Below are positions 5,754 to 5,986 of a stretch of DNA of 5,986 nt, in pieces. The DNA is from an uncultured Bacilli bacterium (lineage in GTDB: Bacteria > Bacillota_I > Bacilli_A > RF39 > UBA660). The position numbers were made by a program, and so were the translations under genes. The stretch spans positions 1 to 5,986 of the forward strand of contig CANQLN010000068.1 in assembly GCA_947624695.1 (NCBI GenBank), in the 5' to 3' direction. The notes beneath the pieces were generated by a model. The model was not told where the DNA came from. It was given only the letters and a program-made list of their open reading frames with translations, and did no database searches. Each line of letters begins with the position of its first letter. The first letter of the stretch is position 1.

Positions 5754-5986
5754 CTAAGTCGTTGATATCAAAAATGGATGTTCTTCTGTTCCTTCACCAG
5801 CTAAGGTAATATCTGGTATTAAGTAAAAGACAGGGCGAAAACTGACCATATTAACTTCTGAACTAGCTATCCTAGTACCATTCACCAAAGTTCCTGCAAC
5901 AAAAATTTGCCATACAAAGGTATGAGAAACATTTCCAGCAAGCGATACACCATATCTAGTCATTGTCCACTCATAATCCACATAGG
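5754..5986 (-). CDS. Putative surface protein, C-terminal end (cut by right edge)
   Basis: The frame enters from beyond the right edge reading ...YVDYEWTMTRYG, so the GTG at 5981 that could be taken as a start is internal. About 77 C-terminal residues are visible. They align with the end of the surface-gene remnant at 2097: both have EWxMxRxG, then a variable stretch of Gly, Ser and aromatic residues, then RPVxY, IxLxGxGT and a final P-x-x-I. The middle of this copy, about 20 residues, differs in length and sequence from the other. No cysteine, sorting motif or membrane anchor occurs in this end. The function is unknown; a secreted or cell-surface location is inferred from the family style. 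A strong terminator follows, so this gene is transcribed separately from rpsB. Shared family membership with the remnant is fairly safe, but nothing can be said about its N-terminus. Confidence 0.75.
   Translation of the reverse strand, partial: YVDYEWTMTRYGVSLAGNVSHTFVWQIFVAGTLVNGTRIASSEVNMVSFRPVFYLIPDITLAGEGTEEHPFLISTT

Noticed and set aside
5979..5981. GTG start giving a 75-residue complete gene at the right edge
   Set aside because: The frame stays open to the window edge, the visible part aligns only with the C-terminal module of the other surface gene, and no ribosome site can be seen.

Overview
The window is low-GC DNA with class Bacilli-type genes, AGGAGG-like ribosome sites, short intergenic gaps and intrinsic terminators with T tracts. 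TGG encodes tryptophan and TGA acts as a stop, so the standard bacterial code fits. My best guess from gene style is an uncultured, small-genome, gut-type Bacillota (RF39/Mollicutes-like). That placement is an inference from recall, mainly from a family of secreted proteins ending in an 'RPVxY...GxGT...P..I' module, and not from any search.

Layout, right to left, since nearly everything is on the minus strand. At the right edge is the C-terminal end of one such putative surface protein, closed by a strong terminator. Next comes a promoter with an untranslated leader of about 114 nt and the rpsB-tsf operon (ribosomal protein S2 and elongation factor Ts). S2 carries an unusual charged linker and a Rho-N/SAP-like tail. 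The operon ends in a terminator that faces the terminator of a small plus-strand XRE-type regulator gene. Beyond the regulator lies a second surface-protein gene of the same family. It has no recognisable start, ribosome site or secretion signal, and it is frameshifted near its end. Then come an unrecognised 216-residue gene with a perfect-consensus promoter and a tyrosine recombinase of the XerC/XerD type, whose -10 box is placed so that its transcript should be leaderless. The left edge holds a 119-residue N-terminal stub of pyruvate phosphate dikinase, followed at once by the ribosome site and start codon of another gene.

How the parts relate: rpsB-tsf is housekeeping translation. The part from about 11 to 3561 is more fluid, with a headless surface gene, an orphan regulator, a recombinase and a truncated metabolic gene. 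A surface-gene remnant, a complete C-terminal relative about 2.4 kb away and a recombinase nearby suggest, but do not prove, a reservoir for antigenic variation. Four minus-strand promoters share an extended -10 box of the form TGATAWAAT, which looks like the main promoter signature of this genome.
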